Below are positions 54,860 to 64,000 of a stretch of 64,000 bases of DNA, piece by piece. The notes under the pieces are model-generated. The model was not told the origin of the DNA, searched no databases, and saw nothing but the letters and a program-made list of their open reading frames with translations. The translations under genes were made by a program, and so were the position numbers. The first letter of the stretch is position 1, and each line of letters begins with the position of its first letter. This stretch comes from Myxococcus xanthus. GTDB taxonomy: Bacteria > Myxococcota > Myxococcia > Myxococcales > Myxococcaceae. Where the stretch lies: the NCBI RefSeq assembly GCF_013116825.1, contig NZ_JABFNS010000003.1, forward strand, positions 1 to 64,000, read 5' to 3'.

Positions 54860-57800
54860 GGCGTCGGCAGGTCCGCCAGGGGGACCGCTGGGAGAAGGAA
54901 GGTGTCGCAGATGGACTGGACCGGTGCGTACTCGCGCCGTCCGCGCATGAGCGTGCAGGCCTGTCGCAGCAGGTCGTCCGGCCGGAGCGAGAAGACATAG
55001 GCACCGTCCGAGTCGAAGGTGGCGACGCGCGTGCCCGTCTCATCGGGCACCATCTCCAGGCCGGAGCGGGAGCCCTGGTGCAACTCAGCCACGTGCCGGC
55101 CATCGGAGGTTCGCCAGAAGTGGAGCTTGCCCGACGTGTCCGAGACACCGAAGCGCGCTTGGGCATGGCGGACCTTCACGTGGATATCCGTGCGCACGTC
55201 GATTCTGCGCACGAGCGCGCCTGAGTTCGGGTCGAGCAGGTGGATGGCATCGTCTGTCACCGCGACGAGCCGGGACGTATCCGGAGAGAAGGAGAGCGCC
55301 TTGACCTTGCCGTCGATGGCCGCCAGGGGCTTCTTCTCGCCGTTGGTGGCGTCGAAGAGGTAGGCCTGTCCCATCCAGTAGACGTCGGGGTGGTTGGCGA
55401 CCGCGAAGTACTTGGAGTCCGGTGAGAACGCCATGACGGCGGCTCCCAGGCTCGTGGGCAGTGGCGCCAGCTTCGTCCCCGTGGCGCTCTCCCAGAGCGC
55501 GGAGGACTCGGGCACGTTGGAGATGGTGACGAAACGCTCGCCGTCCGGTGAAAACGAGGCGCCCTGGGATGTCATCGCCGAGGTGGCCAGAGGCGCTTCC
55601 CGCGTCAGCTGGCAGTCTCGGGCGGAGCCCAGGTAGACGGAGCGCTCGTCCTCAATCGCGAAGTATCTGCCGCTGGGGGCGAACTCGACGAGGGCGCTCT
55701 GGGAGAACGACCTCTGTGTCTGACACGCGCCCTCGCCAGGCACCTCGGTCCGCTGGAGGTGCGCACGGGTGCGAGGCGACGCCAGGAAGCTCTCGGTGGC
55801 GGTGTCCTCCGTGGGGGTGACGTGTCGCCATCGCCAGTGCGCGGGGAGCGAGGTCAGGTGGATTCCTGCTTCGATGGGCGGCGGCTGTGTGCGCGGTCCA
55901 CGACTCGCCTGCGCCACGTCCCAGAACCGGACCTTCACGCCGCAGCGGACGGCGAGGAGCTGGCCGTCCCGAGAGAAGGCGCCCTCCAGGGGCGGATACA
56001 CGTCTTTGACGTCACACGCGCCCAGTGCTGTCTGGCTCGAGGTCTCCCTGTCAACGAGTGAGAGCTGGCTGCTTTGCGGCTCCCTCACCACCATCCAGCG
56101 CAGGTCCTTGGACACCGCGAAGCCGCCCGGCACGTACTCGCTCCAGGTGGAGATATCGATGCTCTTCCGCGTGAGGCCGGGTTCGGCCTGGACGAGGAGC
56201 GTGCGTCCATCCGGCGCGACCAGGGCTCGCTCCGCCCGGGATTCCAAAGGCCCCTGGCGGAACATCCAGCGCAGGGTTGCCTGGGGAACCCGGATGAAGG
56301 GATGGGGGCTCACGGGATTTTCGGCGAACTCGACGGCGCGCCGCCCGTTCTCGAAGAGGCGTCCATGGAGGGGAATGGGCGTCCAGCGTGTCCGCGCCCG
56401 GGGGGACGCCGCGCTTCCGGTGGCGTTGCCAGTCCCTCTGTCACAGAAGCGCACGGTGAGCGCCGAGGAGAAGATGTCGTCGAAGGCCGAGAGGCTGCAT
56501 TCGTCTTCGAAGGACGGCATGAGCGCGTGCCCTTCGAGTTTCGTGAGCGGGCGATGAAGGTCCTGGCCCGAGGGCAGCTCCAGCAGACGGAGGCTGGCAT
56601 CGCCGCGCCGGTCGCCGAGTACGGCAAGCCTGCTCGAAGGGGAGAAGGCGACCGAGGGGCCTGGGTCATGCGTCGTGATGCACCGGATGAGGCGCACATC
56701 GGAGGTCAGGTCATAGAGGCACGTGTGTTCTTCGCCGCCCACCCATGCGTAACGCGAGTCGCCCGACAGCACGGCCTGGGTGCAGGGCTCCTGGAAGGTC
56801 AGCTCGCGCAGTGTCCGTCCGGTGTTCGCATCCCAGAGCTTCACCCTGCGGTCGCGGCTGGCGGACAGCACGCGGTCGCCGCTGTCCGAGAACGAGATGG
56901 CTGTAATCCTGTCCTGGTGGGCATCCGGAATGGAGGGCACAGCGCCCGGGTGGCTCCACCTGAACAGGGTGCCTCGGCGCCCTCCCAGCCAGAGCGTTCC
57001 ATCCCCAGGCGAGAAGCCAAAGGCGTGGGTGTCCTCCCCTGAAATGTCGGCGTACAGCGCGTCCGTGCATTCCACGAGCGCGCCTTTCGGGCACAGGTCG
57101 GTGGACTCGAACTCGCGCAGCAGGCTGGCGGTGCGGACATCCCAGAGCCGGCTGACGAACCGCATGGATGGAGTCAGCACGACGCCTCGTGTGAGGAGAT
57201 GACGTGAGTCTGGAGAGAACGCGCCGACGGTGCGCGCCTCGAGCTCCGTGGACAAGGGGGCCGAGTAGAGGAACGCGGCGATGGCCTCGGTCAGCGCTTC
57301 GGTCACTTCGTCCTGGGCGGGGTCCGCGCCTGTCGGTGGGTTTCCCGCGAGTTGGATGGCCTGCGTGAGCGCCTCCACCTCGCGGCCAGGGCTCCGCGAC
57401 AGGCTCACCACGGAGTCGGCCTGGGAGATGCGCAACTGCAGGGAGAGCTGCTTCGAGGTCGCGGCTTCGGCGGCCACGGCAATCTCAGCCGCATCCTTCG
57501 CGGCCACGGCCTGCTTCTCGGAATCCACCGCCCGGAGGTAGAACCCGCTCACGCCCAGCAGCGCGCTGACGGAGGCACCCAGGGCGAGCCACAGGTTTCG
57601 CCGCGTTCGCCCGTACCGGCGCCGCTCCGCTTCCTGGCCGCGCAGGACATACCGTTGGGCCAGCGCGCTCGTTTGCTGCGGATGGCGAGTGACCATCGCC
57701 TGCGCGTGGGTGAGCGCCTCGCCTCGCAGCAGCCGGTGCTCGGCCTCCTGGCGCTGCTGCGCGCGCTCCGCTTCCCACCAGCGCTCCGCGTCGGCCTGCA

Positions 57801-59571
57801 CGGCTTCGTGCCACCGGCGGAAGGCCCGGTCCTCGGTGCGCAGCTTCACGAAGCGCTGCCAGTGCGTGAGGAGCGCGTCGTGAATCAGCTCCACCGTCTC
57901 CCGTTGCCGGTGCCCGTCCTGGGCCGTCACCAGGAGCCGTCCGTTGACGAGCACCTGGAGCACCGCGTCCACCTCGGCCTGCTCACCCAGGCGCCCGCGC
58001 AGCACCTCCAGCGGCACTCGGCGCCCCTTGTCCTCCAGGCCGCTGTCCGCCTCACCCAACTGCACCAGCTCCAGCAACAGCCGGTCCGCCAGCCGGCGCT
58101 CCGAGGGCTTCAGCGGTTCGTAGACACTGTCCGCCCAGCGCGCCAGCGAACCGAGCAGCCCCGCGCTGGCGTTGAAGGCCTCCAAGGTCATCGCGCCATC
58201 CCGCGACGCCTGCCACAGCTGCGTCAGCGCGACCTCCAGCAACGGAAGCACGGTGACGCGAGCGCCCGCGCCGGACTCCACGCGGAACTCCTCCTGCGCG
58301 GCCAGGGTGATGGAGTCCACCACCTCGGGTGGGTCGAAGCGCAGGCCCACCTCCCGGGCCGGGCTGACGATGATGTCCCGCAGCTCCGAGGGCGTCAGCA
58401 CCGATGGCATCTGCACCCGGTGCTCACCGAGCAAGGTGCGCAGCCTCGGCGCGCGCTCGGACAGCACCGCGTCGAAGCCCTCGCGCAGCGCCACCACGCA
58501 CGTCACGGGCAGTGACTCATCCGCGAGCGCGGAGAGCTGCTGGAGGAACCGTTGATGTTGCGCCAGCTCCGTGCTGCTTCCGCGAAGGAGCACGTCCTCC
58601 AACGCGTCGATGACCAGCACCAGCCGCTTCCCTGGCTCCGGGTTCGCGGCCCGCCACGCCTGGACGCGCGCGACCAATCCCTCTCCAGCGGGCAGTCCCG
58701 CGCCATCCAACGCGGCGAACGGCTCCAGCCCCGGGCGCAGGGCCCGGACGTCCCAGTGCTGGCTGCCTGGAATGAACGTTCCGTCCCGCAGCGCGGGAAT
58801 CAGCCCCGCGTGGAGCAGCGACGACTTGCCACTGCCCGAAGGGCCGGAGACCTCCACGAACCGGGGCAGCCTCGCGAGCAGCGGCAGCAGCTGTTCGTCC
58901 AGCACCCGCCCGCGTCCCTTCCAGAAACGCGCGTCCGATTCACGGAACGACGCCAGGTCCCGGTAGGGGCAGTCCTCCGAAGCACGCAGCTCCGGACAGC
59001 GCGCGAGCAGCTGCTCCGTGGGTGTCGCGTACGCCTCCCGGGCCTCCGAGGCCACGGCCTTGAACCGGACCACACCCACCACGCGCCGCGTCTGCTCATC
59101 GAAGAGGGGCGCGCCGCTGAAACCCTCCCGGATGTCCGAGCCGTGCAGCAGCAGCTTGCGGAAGTCGCCGTCCCCCGTCGCGTAGCCGATGGTGCCGCGG
59201 GCCCACGTCCCCGTGTCATCGAAGCCCCGTGGAAATCCGAACGTGGCGAAGCGGTGGTCCGCGCTCCGCTCCGCACTGCCCAGGGGCAGCGGCGTGGATG
59301 GCCCTCGGAGCGGGCGCGTCAGCTCCAGCAGCGCGAGGTCCGCCACCTGCGTGGGGCTCGATGCATCGAGCCGCAGCCGCGCCGTGGCCTTCTCGTGGCT
59401 CTGCAGCACCTCCAGGCAGATGGCGTCGCGCTCGCTGTCGCTGAGCGTGTCGAGCACGTGCCAGCACGTCACCACCAGGCGTTCGGTGACGAGGAACCCT
59501 GTCCCGAGAACGCGCTGCCGATCCCGGCTCAACACGCGAACGACGCCTTCTCGGAGGTCACTGCCTTTCAT
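54856..59571 (-). CDS. Trypsin / nSTAND1 ATPase / TM / WD40 protein
   Basis: A giant protein of about 1,571 residues. An N-terminal trypsin-like domain (about 1-180) has histidine in TCWHVL, aspartate in VADLALLEL and serine in REGFSGAPL. Next is an nSTAND1-type NTPase with Walker A SGPSGSGKSSLL near 243 and Walker B LVLVIDALEDV near 318. A helical region and one membrane helix (about 660-681) lead to a C-terminal beta-propeller of WD40 repeats from about 770 on (ITAISFSDSGDRVLSASRDR, VKLWDANTG). STAND proteins are ligand-triggered switches, many in antiphage or cell-death systems. Start choice: ATG 59571; a GTG at 59619 is possible. The stop overlaps the next protease gene. Confidence 0.9.
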   Translation of the reverse strand: MKGSDLREGVVRVLSRDRQRVLGTGFLVTERLVVTCWHVLDTLSDSERDAICLEVLQSHEKATARLRLDASSPTQVADLALLELTRPLRGPSTPLPLGSAERSADHRFATFGFPRGFDDTGTWARGTIGYATGDGDFRKLLLHGSDIREGFSGAPLFDEQTRRVVGVVRFKAVASEAREAYATPTEQLLARCPELRASEDCPYRDLASFRESDARFWKGRGRVLDEQLLPLLARLPRFVEVSGPSGSGKSSLLHAGLIPALRDGTFIPGSQHWDVRALRPGLEPFAALDGAGLPAGEGLVARVQAWRAANPEPGKRLVLVIDALEDVLLRGSSTELAQHQRFLQQLSALADESLPVTCVVALREGFDAVLSERAPRLRTLLGEHRVQMPSVLTPSELRDIIVSPAREVGLRFDPPEVVDSITLAAQEEFRVESGAGARVTVLPLLEVALTQLWQASRDGAMTLEAFNASAGLLGSLARWADSVYEPLKPSERRLADRLLLELVQLGEADSGLEDKGRRVPLEVLRGRLGEQAEVDAVLQVLVNGRLLVTAQDGHRQRETVELIHDALLTHWQRFVKLRTEDRAFRRWHEAVQADAERWWEAERAQQRQEAEHRLLRGEALTHAQAMVTRHPQQTSALAQRYVLRGQEAERRRYGRTRRNLWLALGASVSALLGVSGFYLRAVDSEKQAVAAKDAAEIAVAAEAATSKQLSLQLRISQADSVVSLSRSPGREVEALTQAIQLAGNPPTGADPAQDEVTEALTEAIAAFLYSAPLSTELEARTVGAFSPDSRHLLTRGVVLTPSMRFVSRLWDVRTASLLREFESTDLCPKGALVECTDALYADISGEDTHAFGFSPGDGTLWLGGRRGTLFRWSHPGAVPSIPDAHQDRITAISFSDSGDRVLSASRDRRVKLWDANTGRTLRELTFQEPCTQAVLSGDSRYAWVGGEEHTCLYDLTSDVRLIRCITTHDPGPSVAFSPSSRLAVLGDRRGDASLRLLELPSGQDLHRPLTKLEGHALMPSFEDECSLSAFDDIFSSALTVRFCDRGTGNATGSAASPRARTRWTPIPLHGRLFENGRRAVEFAENPVSPHPFIRVPQATLRWMFRQGPLESRAERALVAPDGRTLLVQAEPGLTRKSIDISTWSEYVPGGFAVSKDLRWMVVREPQSSQLSLVDRETSSQTALGACDVKDVYPPLEGAFSRDGQLLAVRCGVKVRFWDVAQASRGPRTQPPPIEAGIHLTSLPAHWRWRHVTPTEDTATESFLASPRTRAHLQRTEVPGEGACQTQRSFSQSALVEFAPSGRYFAIEDERSVYLGSARDCQLTREAPLATSAMTSQGASFSPDGERFVTISNVPESSALWESATGTKLAPLPTSLGAAVMAFSPDSKYFAVANHPDVYWMGQAYLFDATNGEKKPLAAIDGKVKALSFSPDTSRLVAVTDDAIHLLDPNSGALVRRIDVRTDIHVKVRHAQARFGVSDTSGKLHFWRTSDGRHVAELHQGSRSGLEMVPDETGTRVATFDSDGAYVFSLRPDDLLRQACTLMRGRREYAPVQSICDTFLLPAVPLADLPTP

Positions 59572-59619
59572 GATGCGCGCGAAGCTAGCACGCGCACCCT
59601 GCGCTGATTCCAGGCGCAC

Positions 59620-60516
59620 TCACGAGGTGGATTCCGTCTCCGTGAGCGCTTGCACGATTCGGCGGGCGGCCCGTCCCAGGGGAATGCCCGCGTGGTGGTG
59701 GAGCTGAGGGCGGAACGCGTGGGTGGCGTCACCGGCCAGCTTCAGGGCCTTCAGCTCGCCCCGGCGCAGCTCGCGGGTGGCCATGTATTCGGGCAGCCAT
59801 CCGAAGCCCAGCCCCTCCAGGATGGCCGCCTTCTTCGCCGCGAAGTCATTGAGATGCACCGTGGAGCGTGCCTCCAGCTCACCGGTGCTGAGCTGGAGCC
59901 GAGGGTCCGAGCCGCGCACCGTGAGCACCAGGTGCTCGGCCAGATCCTCGTCCTTCAACGGTCCTCGCCGCCGGGCCAGGGGGTGGCCCCGGTGGGCCAC
60001 CAGGATGGCCTTGAGCTCCGGCAGGCGGTACGTGCGCAGGCCCGGCACGGTGGGCGGCAGCAGCGTCACCATCAGGTTCGCCTCCTCGCGCACGAAGGCC
60101 GCCTCCACGCCGGAGAGGAACTCCGCGGAGATGTGGAATCGGGTGCTGGCGCCCTCGGCCCGCAGTTCCTTCACCACGCGCAGCAGGGGCTCGGCGGGGA
60201 AGATGCCATCGAAGACGATGCGCAGCGCGGGCTCCCATCCAGCGCGAATCTCCGCGCACGCCGCCTCCAGCTCGCGCTCGGCGGCCAGCAGCTTGCGGCA
60301 GTGCTCTAGAATCCGTTCCCCGGCGGGCGTCAGCCGGGTGCGGTAGCCGCGCCGGTCGAGCAGCGTCAGCTCCGTCTGCGCCTCGAGCGTGCGCAGCGCG
60401 TACATCACCGCCGTGTGTCCCTTTCGCAGGGCCTCCGCCGCGGCGGTGAAGGTGCCGTGGCGGGCGAGGGCGTCCAGGGCGCGGGCATGCTCCAACGTGA
60501 CGTTCATGCCCGACAT
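59620..60516 (-). CDS. LysR-family transcriptional regulator
   Basis: A 298-residue LysR regulator. The winged helix (residues about 7-65) reads ALDALARHGTFTAAAEALRK, AVMYALRTLEAQ and LLDRRGYRTRLTPAGERIL. The effector domain begins near 90 (ALRIVFDGIFPAEPLLRVVK). The start is at ATG 60516 or 60507; neither has a strong ribosome site. It lies 48 bases upstream of the STAND gene on the same strand and is divergent from the outer-membrane barrel gene, so it could regulate either. Confidence 0.9.
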   Translation of the reverse strand: MSGMNVTLEHARALDALARHGTFTAAAEALRKGHTAVMYALRTLEAQTELTLLDRRGYRTRLTPAGERILEHCRKLLAAERELEAACAEIRAGWEPALRIVFDGIFPAEPLLRVVKELRAEGASTRFHISAEFLSGVEAAFVREEANLMVTLLPPTVPGLRTYRLPELKAILVAHRGHPLARRRGPLKDEDLAEHLVLTVRGSDPRLQLSTGELEARSTVHLNDFAAKKAAILEGLGFGWLPEYMATRELRRGELKALKLAGDATHAFRPQLHHHAGIPLGRAARRIVQALTETESTS

Positions 60517-60689
60517 TGTGCAGTCTTCAGACAGACACAGGCAGTTCTCTGTGCTCGAGCCGCGTCCTCTGCGCTGGGCCGGCTGCTTCATGACGCATGA
60601 CGCAGTGCGCCTTATGCCGGGTGTGCGGGCCGCCCTACAGTCCCTCACAGGGAGGTGCTCCGAGAGCACCCATCTCGACGGAGGGGTAT

Positions 60690-61445
60690 ATGACGGGAAA
60701 GCTGTCTTGGGCCCTGGCTGTGGTGTCACTGCTGGCCTCCACGAGCGCGAGCGCGCAGGAGGAGGCGCAGGCGCTGGAGTCCTCCGCGCGGGATGAGCGC
60801 AGGGGCCTGGAGCTCACCGTGGGCGTCGGCTTCCAGGTGGGCGCCGGCTACGTCTACCGGGAGGGTGCGGGGTTGGACCGGCAGGTCCGCGACCTGAAAC
60901 TCAGCGACGCGGCCAATGGTGGCATCGCCTTCCTGCTGGAGGCGGGCTACCGCGTCAACTCGCGCTGGTACGTGGGCGCGTTCGGCCAGTACTCGCACGT
61001 GCTGACGAAGACGAACCCGTACACGTGCCCGGAAGGCTACGACTGCTCCACGTCGCAAATCCGCTTCGGTCCCCACGTGCAGTATCACTTCGCGCCGGAC
61101 GCCTCGTTCGACCCCTTCGTGGGGCTGGGCGTGGGCATGGTCCTGCTCAACAACAAGGTCTCCGGTCCCATCACCCAGCCCGCGCCCGGAACGGTGGAGA
61201 TTGACAGCCAGTCGCGCGGCCCTGAGTTCGTGAACCTGACCCTGGGTGGCAAGTGGCGGCTGTCGGATTCGCTGTCGTTCGGCCCATACCTGACGGGTAC
61301 GTATGCCCGCTACACCACGCGCAGCGGCACCTCGACGGTGAACATCCCCGCCGTCAACCTCACGCAGGAGACGCCGCTGGAGCAGGTGGGTGATGGCCCC
61401 TATGGCTTGCTCATGCTCGGGGTTCGCGGGACCTGGAACCTCTAA
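60690..61445 (+). CDS. Outer-membrane beta-barrel protein
   Basis: A 251-residue exported protein. The signal peptide ends in SASA. The mature chain is an eight-strand-like barrel (VGVGFQVGAGYVYREGAG, LEAGYRVNSRWYVGAFGQYS, VGLGVGMVLL) ending in RGTWNL. A loop with two cysteines (YTCPEGYDCSTS) may form a disulfide. GGAGGGG precedes the ATG. The role is unknown. Confidence 0.82.
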   Translation: MTGKLSWALAVVSLLASTSASAQEEAQALESSARDERRGLELTVGVGFQVGAGYVYREGAGLDRQVRDLKLSDAANGGIAFLLEAGYRVNSRWYVGAFGQYSHVLTKTNPYTCPEGYDCSTSQIRFGPHVQYHFAPDASFDPFVGLGVGMVLLNNKVSGPITQPAPGTVEIDSQSRGPEFVNLTLGGKWRLSDSLSFGPYLTGTYARYTTRSGTSTVNIPAVNLTQETPLEQVGDGPYGLLMLGVRGTWNL

Positions 61446-61606
61446 TCCGGAGTAGCCGGGTTTGTGTTTCACGCGCAGTCTCAAGTGACGCGGTGCCAAC
61501 ACGTCGCGTCACATGTTTCGCTATCAGGGACGTCGTCGTTCGGGATTCTCAACGCCTGCCGGCTGCGTAGAGTGCGGGCAGAGACATTCATCCCGAGGAG
61601 TCGCCC

Positions 61607-62974
61607 ATGGTTCGTGGTTGGCAGCGGTGGAGCGCGTGCGGAGTCCTGGGGGGATGGGCGCTGCTGAGTCTTCCGGGGGTCTCAATCGCGAAGGCGCCTC
61701 CGTTGCAGCAGGTCACCAGCTGGGTGCACCAGTCCGGCGGCCCGCAGGACGAGCTGGCACAGGCCGTCACCACCTCCGGCGACGCCGTCTATACGGCGGG
61801 CTACACCAGCGGACAGCTCGGCGCGGAGCCCTCGGCGGGGGGGCAGGACGCCTACGTTTCGAAGTACGACGCCTCGGGCGCGCTGCTATGGACGCGGCAG
61901 CTGGGAACGTCCGCGAATGACCGCGCGCTCGCGGTGTCCGCGGATGAAGCCGGCAACGTCTACGTCGCGGGCTACACGTGGGGCAGCTTCAGCTTCTACG
62001 AGAACGCCGGTGGCACGGACTTGTTCGTGGCGAAGTACGACGAGAAGGGGGCCTTCCAGTGGGTCCGGCAGTTCGGCACCGCCACGGATGACTACGCCAC
62101 GGGCATCGCCGCCACGCGGCTGGCGTCGCATGACGTCGTCTTCGTCAGTGGCTACTCTCTGGGGCGCTTCGATGGCTCGGCGCCGCAAGGCAACTACGAC
62201 GTGGTGGTGGCCAAGTTCGACACGGGCGGCAATCCCTATTGGCTGCGCCAGTACGGCTCCGCGCGCAGTGACGTGGCGCTGGGCGTGGCCGTGAGCCCCA
62301 ACGAGGACGTCTACGTCACGGGCTACACCTACGGCAGCTTCGACGGCGTGACGAACCCGGGCAACACGGTGGACCTGTTCCTGGCGAAGTACAGCGCCCT
62401 GGGAGAGCCGCAGTGGATTCGTCAGCTCGGCTCCTTGCATGACGAGTTCGGCACCGGCGTCGCGGTGGCGGACGACGGCGGCGTCTACGTGTCGGGCTAC
62501 ACCTCGGGCGCGCTGGAGGGGAGCACCCGCCTGGGCTCCTATGACGCCGTGCTGGTGAAGTACGACACCCAAGGCAACCGGCATTGGACGCGGCAGATTG
62601 GCACGGCGACCACCGACTACGCGCAGTCCGTGGCGGTGGGCAAGGAGGGCCGAGTCTACCTGGCGGGATTCACCTCCGGCGCCATGGGCGGCGAGCCGTC
62701 GCTCGGGAGCTCCGACATGTTCCTGGCCGCCTTCGACATCCACGGCACGTGGCTGGATTTCCGGCAGGTGGGCTCCACGTCGGCGGACCGTGGCACGGGC
62801 GTGGCCGTCGCGGCGGACGGCGCCGTCTATCTGGTGGGCTACACCTTGGGGCAGACGTCCAGCTTCCCCAGCGCGGGGGGCTACGACGCGGTGCTGTACC
62901 GCTTCCTGGATGGCGCCGCGCTGCCGGATGAGCCAGGGCCGTGGGGGCCCCGGTGGGACTCCAAGTTCCTCTGA
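61607..62974 (+). CDS. SBBP-repeat beta-propeller protein
   Basis: A 455-residue exported protein with a signal peptide and about seven SBBP repeats. Each repeat runs like [11 protein letters not shown], then [20 protein letters not shown], with a period of about 55 residues. SBBP (seven-bladed beta propeller) proteins are common in myxobacterial envelopes, with no known activity. GAGGAG precedes the ATG. The nearby barrel gene reads in the same direction, but 161 bases separate them. Confidence 0.88.
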   Translation: MVRGWQRWSACGVLGGWALLSLPGVSIAKAPPLQQVTSWVHQSGGPQDELAQAVTTSGDAVYTAGYTSGQLGAEPSAGGQDAYVSKYDASGALLWTRQLGTSANDRALAVSADEAGNVYVAGYTWGSFSFYENAGGTDLFVAKYDEKGAFQWVRQFGTATDDYATGIAATRLASHDVVFVSGYSLGRFDGSAPQGNYDVVVAKFDTGGNPYWLRQYGSARSDVALGVAVSPNEDVYVTGYTYGSFDGVTNPGNTVDLFLAKYSALGEPQWIRQLGSLHDEFGTGVAVADDGGVYVSGYTSGALEGSTRLGSYDAVLVKYDTQGNRHWTRQIGTATTDYAQSVAVGKEGRVYLAGFTSGAMGGEPSLGSSDMFLAAFDIHGTWLDFRQVGSTSADRGTGVAVAADGAVYLVGYTLGQTSSFPSAGGYDAVLYRFLDGAALPDEPGPWGPRWDSKFL

Positions 62975-63050
62975 GCTGTTCGCCGTCCAGCACGGGACAT
63001 CGCGCGCGGAGGGAGGCGGCCACCGCGCGAAGCCGCGCTACGCTTCCGCC

Positions 63051-63761
63051 ATGAGCCAGCAGGGCGACGGCGCGGCGAAGGCCCGCTACAAACAAGCGGC
63101 CGCCGAATGGGCGGTGGACGGCTTCGTCCAGCCGGGCATGTGGGTGGGGCTTGGCACGGGCAGCACCGCGGCCTTCGTCGTCCAGCGGCTGGCCGCGCTG
63201 CGCGCGCGGGGACGGTTGCTGGACGTCGTGGGCGTACCCACCTCGCGCGCCACGGAGGCGCTGGCTCGCTCGCTGGGCGTGCCCGTGTCGACACTGGACG
63301 CGCACCCCGAGCTGGACGTCACCCTCGACGGCGCGGATGAAGTGGCGCCGGACCTGTCCCTCATCAAGGGCGGAGGTGGCGCGCTGCTGCGCGAGAAGAT
63401 CGTCGCGCAAGCAAGCCGGCGCGTCGTCATCGTGGTGGATGCGGGAAAGCTCTCCCCCGTGCTGGGCACGCACTGGCCGGTGCCGGTGGAGGTGGTGTCC
63501 TTCGGCTGGCGCTCCCAGGCGCGGTTCCTCGAATCGCTCGGCGCGCGCGTCACCGTCCGGCAGGTCGCCAGCGGCGAGCCCTTCCTCACGGACCAGGGCA
63601 ACCTCGTGCTCGACTGCACCTTCGGCCCCATCGACGCGCCCGCTGCGCTGGCCGCGAGCCTGGGCGCGCGCGCGGGAATCGTGGGCCACGGCTTGTTCCT
63701 GAACCTCACCACGGACCTGGTGGTGGCGGGGCCGAAGGGCGTGGAGCACCGCGCGCGTTGA
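63051..63761 (+). CDS. rpiA: Ribose-5-phosphate isomerase A
   Basis: A 236-residue enzyme interconverting ribose-5-phosphate and ribulose-5-phosphate in the pentose phosphate pathway. The conserved blocks are [12 protein letters not shown] near the N-terminus, [20 protein letters not shown] with the catalytic aspartate and lysine, [21 protein letters not shown], and the C-terminal [19 protein letters not shown]. The length is typical. It is a single gene here. Confidence 0.94.
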   Translation: MSQQGDGAAKARYKQAAAEWAVDGFVQPGMWVGLGTGSTAAFVVQRLAALRARGRLLDVVGVPTSRATEALARSLGVPVSTLDAHPELDVTLDGADEVAPDLSLIKGGGGALLREKIVAQASRRVVIVVDAGKLSPVLGTHWPVPVEVVSFGWRSQARFLESLGARVTVRQVASGEPFLTDQGNLVLDCTFGPIDAPAALAASLGARAGIVGHGLFLNLTTDLVVAGPKGVEHRAR

Positions 63762-64000
63762 TGTCAACGCGGTGTGAGCGCGCACCCAGAGTCCTGTCTC
63801 ACCCAGAAGACAAACAGCGGCAACGTAGGCGACTGTGTGGCCTGTATATTCCGTAATCCTTGCATTCACTGGCGTTTGAAGCCAATTCCAGCGCAATCCC
63901 GCAGTTCGCCTGGACGCTCAGGGGCACTGAAGCGCCGCGCTAGAATCGTGACGGACCGTGTTGGTGAAGCGGTTAGAATCGTCTGCCAGCCAGCACTTCA
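63762..64000. other. Terminal intergenic region with repeated TAGAATCGT
   Basis: No gene is seen in the last 239 bases. The motif TAGAATCGT occurs at 63941-63949 and again at 63974-63982, 33 bases apart. TAGAAT resembles a -10 box, so this may be the promoter or operator of a gene beyond the right edge. Confidence 0.4.

Overview
This is very GC-rich DNA (about 70%) with dense, mostly short-spaced genes and many ATGA/GTGA stop-start overlaps. The gene types (Ser/Thr-kinase-like protein, CHAT and STAND proteins, VOC, ChaN, DUF4476, SBBP-repeat and polyketide synthase genes, many lipoproteins) point to a myxobacterium, most likely Myxococcus or a close relative. This assignment is an inference from gene content, not a database match. 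No rRNA, tRNA, CRISPR array, intact insertion sequence or prophage was seen.

Layout. 1-2.5 kb: the 5' part of a polyketide-synthase dehydratase gene running off the left edge, then about 1.6 kb of poorly coding DNA holding a broken copy of the next gene (SEC-C protein, 2.5-3.8 kb). 3.9-6.3 kb: a TetR/alpha-beta hydrolase/enoyl-CoA hydratase operon with a perfect inverted repeat against the TetR start codon. 6.3-10 kb: TrhA (hemolysin III family), a second TetR regulator, and a TrkH/TrkA potassium uptake pair. 10-20.1 kb: a microaerobic respiration cluster: SafE-like protein, CcoI copper ATPase, CcoS, fused CcoN-CcoO, CcoQ, a mono-haem CcoP, CcoG, then HemN and a hemerythrin-like protein. 20.2-27.8 kb: small metabolic and hypothetical genes plus a secreted lipase with its foldase. 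27.9-37.5 kb: a beta-lactamase-fold protein lacking its catalytic motifs, a pseudokinase, an RluA-type pseudouridine synthase, a porin-like protein, a ChaN lipoprotein, a Cys-rich triple-repeat protein and a YgiQ radical SAM enzyme.

37.8-46.4 kb: a 1,200-residue protein carrying two complete SF1 helicase motors, then a minus-strand cassette of ECF sigma factor, a membrane anti-sigma/TPR/CHAT-peptidase fusion and a lipoprotein, with a response regulator upstream. 46.5-53.8 kb: a dead EamA transporter remnant, an amino-acid-type ABC transporter with fused binding protein and permease, hydrolases, a GspE-N-domain protein, an Spx/ArsC-like protein and a beta-helix lipoprotein. 53.8-60.5 kb: LysR regulator, a giant trypsin-nSTAND-TM-WD40 protein, and a second trypsin-like protease joined to it by a GTGA overlap. 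60.7-63.8 kb: an outer-membrane barrel, an SBBP-repeat protein and ribose-5-phosphate isomerase A.

The two systems that look most worth pursuing are the protease-armed STAND/WD40 operon (53,777-59,571) and the ECF sigma/anti-sigma-CHAT cassette (41,499-45,588). The dual-helicase fusion comes next. Several proteins have lost catalytic residues (kinase, beta-lactamase fold), and four gene remnants show local decay.
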